From Synergistaceae bacterium (GTDB lineage: Bacteria > Synergistota > Synergistia > Synergistales > Aminobacteriaceae), in contig JAFRAH010000010.1 in NCBI GenBank assembly GCA_017405525.1, forward strand, positions 124,001 to 188,000: a stretch of 64,000 nt of DNA. Direction: 5' to 3'. Positions 61,801-64,000 of the stretch are shown in pieces. Below the pieces are notes generated by a model. The model saw nothing but the letters and a program-made list of their open reading frames with translations. It did not search any database and was not told where the DNA came from. Made by a program: the position numbers and the translations under genes. Positions within the stretch are counted from its first letter, which is position 1. Every line of letters starts with the position of its first letter.

Positions 61801-62997
61801 ATGCTGGCACCGAAGGAACGAAAAATATTCTGCCTGAACAACATTGCACGCATTGGCCTCGAAAAGTTCAGGGCAGGCTACGAGGTTACAGAGGACATCA
61901 ATGAGGCAGCAGGGATTCTCGTACGTTCGGCGGACATGCACGCTCTCAATTTCCCCGACGGACTGAGGGCTATAGCTCGTGCAGGCGCGGGGGTGAACAA
62001 CATACCCATAGAGAGATGCTCAGAGGCGGGTATAGTCGTCTTCAACACGCCGGGTGCAAATGCCAACAGTGTGAAGGAACTCGTGATTGCCGGGCTGCTC
62101 ATTGCCTCACGGGACATTTACGGGGGCATTCACTGGGTGCGTGAGAATGCAGGAAGTTCGGACATCGCCAAACTTGCGGAGAAGGCCAAGAAGAATTTTG
62201 CCGGTCATGAAATTTCAGGGAAGACGCTCGGAGTTATCGGCTTGGGGGCAATCGGTGTACGTGTCGCTAATGCCGCAGTCTCTCTCGGAATGCACGTGCT
62301 GGGCTATGATCCCTACTTGTCGCTGAAATCTGCGTGGATGCTCAGCCCTATGGTGAAACATGCCGACACCCCCGAAGAAGTCTATGCTGTCTCGGACTTC
62401 ATCACCCTTCACGTCCCTGCAATGGACTCGACCCGCCACATGCTCAACGCTGAAGCAGTCGCTAAGATGAAGCCCGGCGTGAAGCTCCTGAACTTTGCGC
62501 GTGATGTTCTTGTTGACGAGGAGGCATTGAGGGATGCCCTGACTTCCGGCCATGTCGGGGGCTATATCTCGGATTTCCCGAACGCAACGAGTGCTAACCT
62601 TCCGGGTGCTATAGTCCTTCCCCACTTGGGAGCGTCAACGGAAGAGGCTGAAGAGAACTGCGCGGTTATGGCGGCAGAACAGATTCAGGACTACCTCGAC
62701 AATGGGAACATAACGAACTCGGTGAACTTCCCGGAGATTAACGCGGGTGTATGCGGCTCAGAGGCGAGGGTAGCGATACTTCACAGGAACATTCCGGCTA
62801 TGCTTTCGGGGATAACGACATTCTTCGGGAGCAACGGGCTCAACATCGAGAACCTCATGAACAAGGCTAAAGGACAGTATGCCTATACCCTGCTCGATAT
62901 ATCGCACAAGATGCCTGATGATACTACGGAGAGATTGCGGGAGATTAACGGAGTGCTCAGGGTCCGGCGGGTTAAGGAGAGAAGCCCGGGCTGGTGA
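61801..62997 (+). CDS. serA: D-3-phosphoglycerate dehydrogenase
   Basis: This is the first enzyme of serine synthesis. Seen: RAGAGVNNIPIERCSEAGIVVFNTPGANANSVKEL, the NAD loop GLGAIGVRVAN, the HVPAMDSTRHMLN region, and LPHLGASTEEAEENCA. The C-terminal ACT domain (about 320-398) with RNIPAMLSGIT may give serine feedback. The ATG directly follows the serC stop. The 398-residue length is that of the short, ACT-bearing type. Confidence 0.95.
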   Translation: MLAPKERKIFCLNNIARIGLEKFRAGYEVTEDINEAAGILVRSADMHALNFPDGLRAIARAGAGVNNIPIERCSEAGIVVFNTPGANANSVKELVIAGLLIASRDIYGGIHWVRENAGSSDIAKLAEKAKKNFAGHEISGKTLGVIGLGAIGVRVANAAVSLGMHVLGYDPYLSLKSAWMLSPMVKHADTPEEVYAVSDFITLHVPAMDSTRHMLNAEAVAKMKPGVKLLNFARDVLVDEEALRDALTSGHVGGYISDFPNATSANLPGAIVLPHLGASTEEAEENCAVMAAEQIQDYLDNGNITNSVNFPEINAGVCGSEARVAILHRNIPAMLSGITTFFGSNGLNIENLMNKAKGQYAYTLLDISHKMPDDTTERLREINGVLRVRRVKERSPGW

Positions 62998-63017
62998 GAG
63001 AGTTATAGTGTGAGGAG

Positions 63018-63060
63018 AAAAAAACGTCCCCCTTGCCGTGAATGACAGGGGGGATTTATT
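63018..63060. terminator. Bidirectional terminator between serA and the Pro/Met-rich gene
   Basis: A 9-bp stem (63027-63035 with 63046-63054, one G-T wobble) has a run of A on its left side, so T8-like on the minus strand, and TTTATT on the plus strand. It is clearly strong for the minus-strand gene at 63074 and weaker for serA. Confidence 0.75.
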
Positions 63061-63073
63061 GTGCCTTGTTGTA

Positions 63074-63667
63074 CTAGCGCATGTTCATCGCGAAGTTCAT
63101 GGCGTTGTAGCCGCCCATCCCGTTCATGCCGCTGAAGTTCCTGCCGGGCATTCCCTGTGGGGGCTGAGGCATATTCCCGTCCGGCTCGTCAGGCCTTGAA
63201 GGAGGCTCTTCACCTGCTGGGATTTCGGGCAGGTCATCGGGAGGGTTTCCTCCGGGCACGCCATCCACGCCGTCAGGTTTCTCCGGGGGCTCTTCACCGT
63301 CTGGGAGTTCCGGGAGCTGGTCGGGCATCTGTCCTCCGGGCATTCCGTCAGGGGGTTCGGGCATGTCATCGGGCTTCTCCGGGGGCTCCTCACCTTCGGG
63401 CATATCTGGCATTTCGGGCATCTCGCCATCGGGAGCTTCGGGCATTTCCGGCATGTCGAACGGCATATTCACCGGCCCGTTGAACCCGCTGAAGTTCCCG
63501 CCCATGTTCCCGGACTGCTGGGGCTGCTGCATTCCCTGTGAGGCCTGCATGTTGCTCTGGAGTGCCGTGCTGAAGTCCCGCGTGTTGCTGTTGGTGTCGC
63601 GGATCTGAGCCTGCTTCTGTGCTGTCTGGAATACTGAGGAAGTGTTGAACTGGTTTACGCGCATCAT
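63074..63667 (-). CDS. Pro/Glu/Met-rich low-complexity protein
   Basis: I do not recognise this 197-residue protein. It has a polar N-terminus (1-60, Gln/Asn/Ser-rich), then about 95 residues in which Pro, Glu, Asp, Met and Gly dominate and units such as EGEEPPEKPDDMPEPPDG and DGEEPPEKPDGV recur, and a Gly/Met/Asn/Phe-rich end. No signal peptide or membrane segment is present. AGGAG precedes ATG 63667, and a terminator follows. Likely disordered; role unknown. Confidence 0.65.
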   Translation of the reverse strand: MMRVNQFNTSSVFQTAQKQAQIRDTNSNTRDFSTALQSNMQASQGMQQPQQSGNMGGNFSGFNGPVNMPFDMPEMPEAPDGEMPEMPDMPEGEEPPEKPDDMPEPPDGMPGGQMPDQLPELPDGEEPPEKPDGVDGVPGGNPPDDLPEIPAGEEPPSRPDEPDGNMPQPPQGMPGRNFSGMNGMGGYNAMNFAMNMR

Positions 63668-63774
63668 AATAATTCCATCTCCTGAAATTATCTGCGTCCG
63701 TGCTGAGTATTTTCGTCCTTGCTTGTTTCAATGTCGGGCATTATAGCACAAACTTTAGCGTAAACATGAAGATT

Positions 63775-64000
63775 TTATGCACAGCACTTCTTGATGACTT
63801 CAGCGGCCTTCTTCAGCAAATCGTCAGGGATATTCAGAGCAGGAAGAAGCCTCACCCTGTCCTTTGCTGTCAGGCACAAAACACCCTCACTGATGCACGC
63901 ATTCACGACATCTTTCGCGGGTTTAGTGGTCTTCAGCCCCATCATGAGCCCCATTCCTGAGACCGCCTCAATTCCCGGTGCTCCCGTGAACGCCTCGAAC
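63775..64000 (-). CDS. Acetylornithine/succinyldiaminopimelate aminotransferase (C-terminal part only)
   Basis: The stop is TAA at 63775-63777 on the minus strand and the gene continues past the window edge. The last 74 residues can be read: SGMGLMMGLKTTKPAKDVV, NACISEGVLCLTAKDRVRLLPALNIPDDL and a final helix ending KKCCA. This fits the C-terminus of class III aminotransferases of the ArgD type (GxGLMxG, VLRxLPxL). The PLP lysine is outside the window. ArgD is the best guess, other class III members are possible. Confidence 0.7.
   Translation of the reverse strand, partial: FEAFTGAPGIEAVSGMGLMMGLKTTKPAKDVVNACISEGVLCLTAKDRVRLLPALNIPDDLLKKAAEVIKKCCA

Noticed and set aside
1-64000. CRISPR arrays, tRNA or rRNA genes and insertion sequences
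   Set aside because: No regularly spaced direct repeats with spacers, no transposase motifs and no recognisable RNA gene sequences were seen in the short gaps between genes.

Overview
This window is a gene-dense, moderately GC-rich bacterial chromosome segment with no rRNA, tRNA, CRISPR array or intact insertion sequence that I can see. The best lineage clue is the surface protein at 22837-25161 (minus strand). It has a signal peptide, repeated putative-Ig domains and a C-terminal tail (Gly-rich with one Cys, hydrophobic stretch, RKKL) of the kind described as the Synergist-CTERM sorting signal. With EnvC-type peptidases, a TRAP-receptor remnant and very frequent TTG start codons, this suggests an uncultured gut-type member of Synergistota (Synergistaceae). 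The phylum call is an inference from features, not from a database search.

Layout. 1-4020 (+): a truncated P-loop/Asp23-like protein, family 4 uracil-DNA glycosylase, uppS, cdsA and dxr (isoprenoid, lipid-carrier and phospholipid precursors). 4025-8476 (-): dcd, a VOC protein, nadK, recN and a glycosyltransferase. 8549-22781 (+): a long colinear run of yhaM-like nuclease, RluD-type synthase, YibE/F, Ppx/GppA, an unknown protein, ftsE, ftsX, two EnvC-like M23 peptidases, a C-terminal processing protease, purA, rimI-like, a small protein and two tandem glycosyltransferases. 22837-29257 (-): the Synergist-CTERM protein, then pssA, psd and gyrA. 29378-30437 (+): a GT8 glycosyltransferase whose 5' end holds a heptanucleotide repeat that puts it out of frame. 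30424-31644 (-): a long folP.

31734-39647 (+): S9 peptidase, MarR regulator, SagB/nitroreductase-like protein, a decayed alpha/beta-hydrolase/TRAP-receptor locus, speD, an esterase, metF and a cobalamin-dependent methionine synthase activation protein. 39698-47148 (-): carB, a SurA/PpiD-like chaperone with a repeat tail, and polA. 47208-49757 (+): a tightly coupled Zn-macrodomain, class M sirtuin and AlbA/HATPase-like trio. 49885-58115 (+): an iron-import operon (FTR1 permease, P19/Tp34 protein, DUF2318 membrane protein, two FtsX-type permeases, ATPase, SH3 protein, DtxR/FeoA regulator). 58135-60359 (-): AlaX editing protein and GT2. 60437-62997 (+): a small membrane protein, serC and serA. 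63074-64000 (-): a Pro/Met-rich acidic protein and the 3' end of an argD-like aminotransferase.

The most notable signals are the probably phase-variable glycosyltransferase (29378-30437), the macrodomain-sirtuin-AlbA/HATPase operon without the usual lipoyl-carrier partners, two genes (polA and the DUF2318 gene) whose ribosome sites point to ATT or ATA starts, five glycosyltransferases scattered between housekeeping genes, and a hydrolase/TRAP-receptor hybrid pseudogene.
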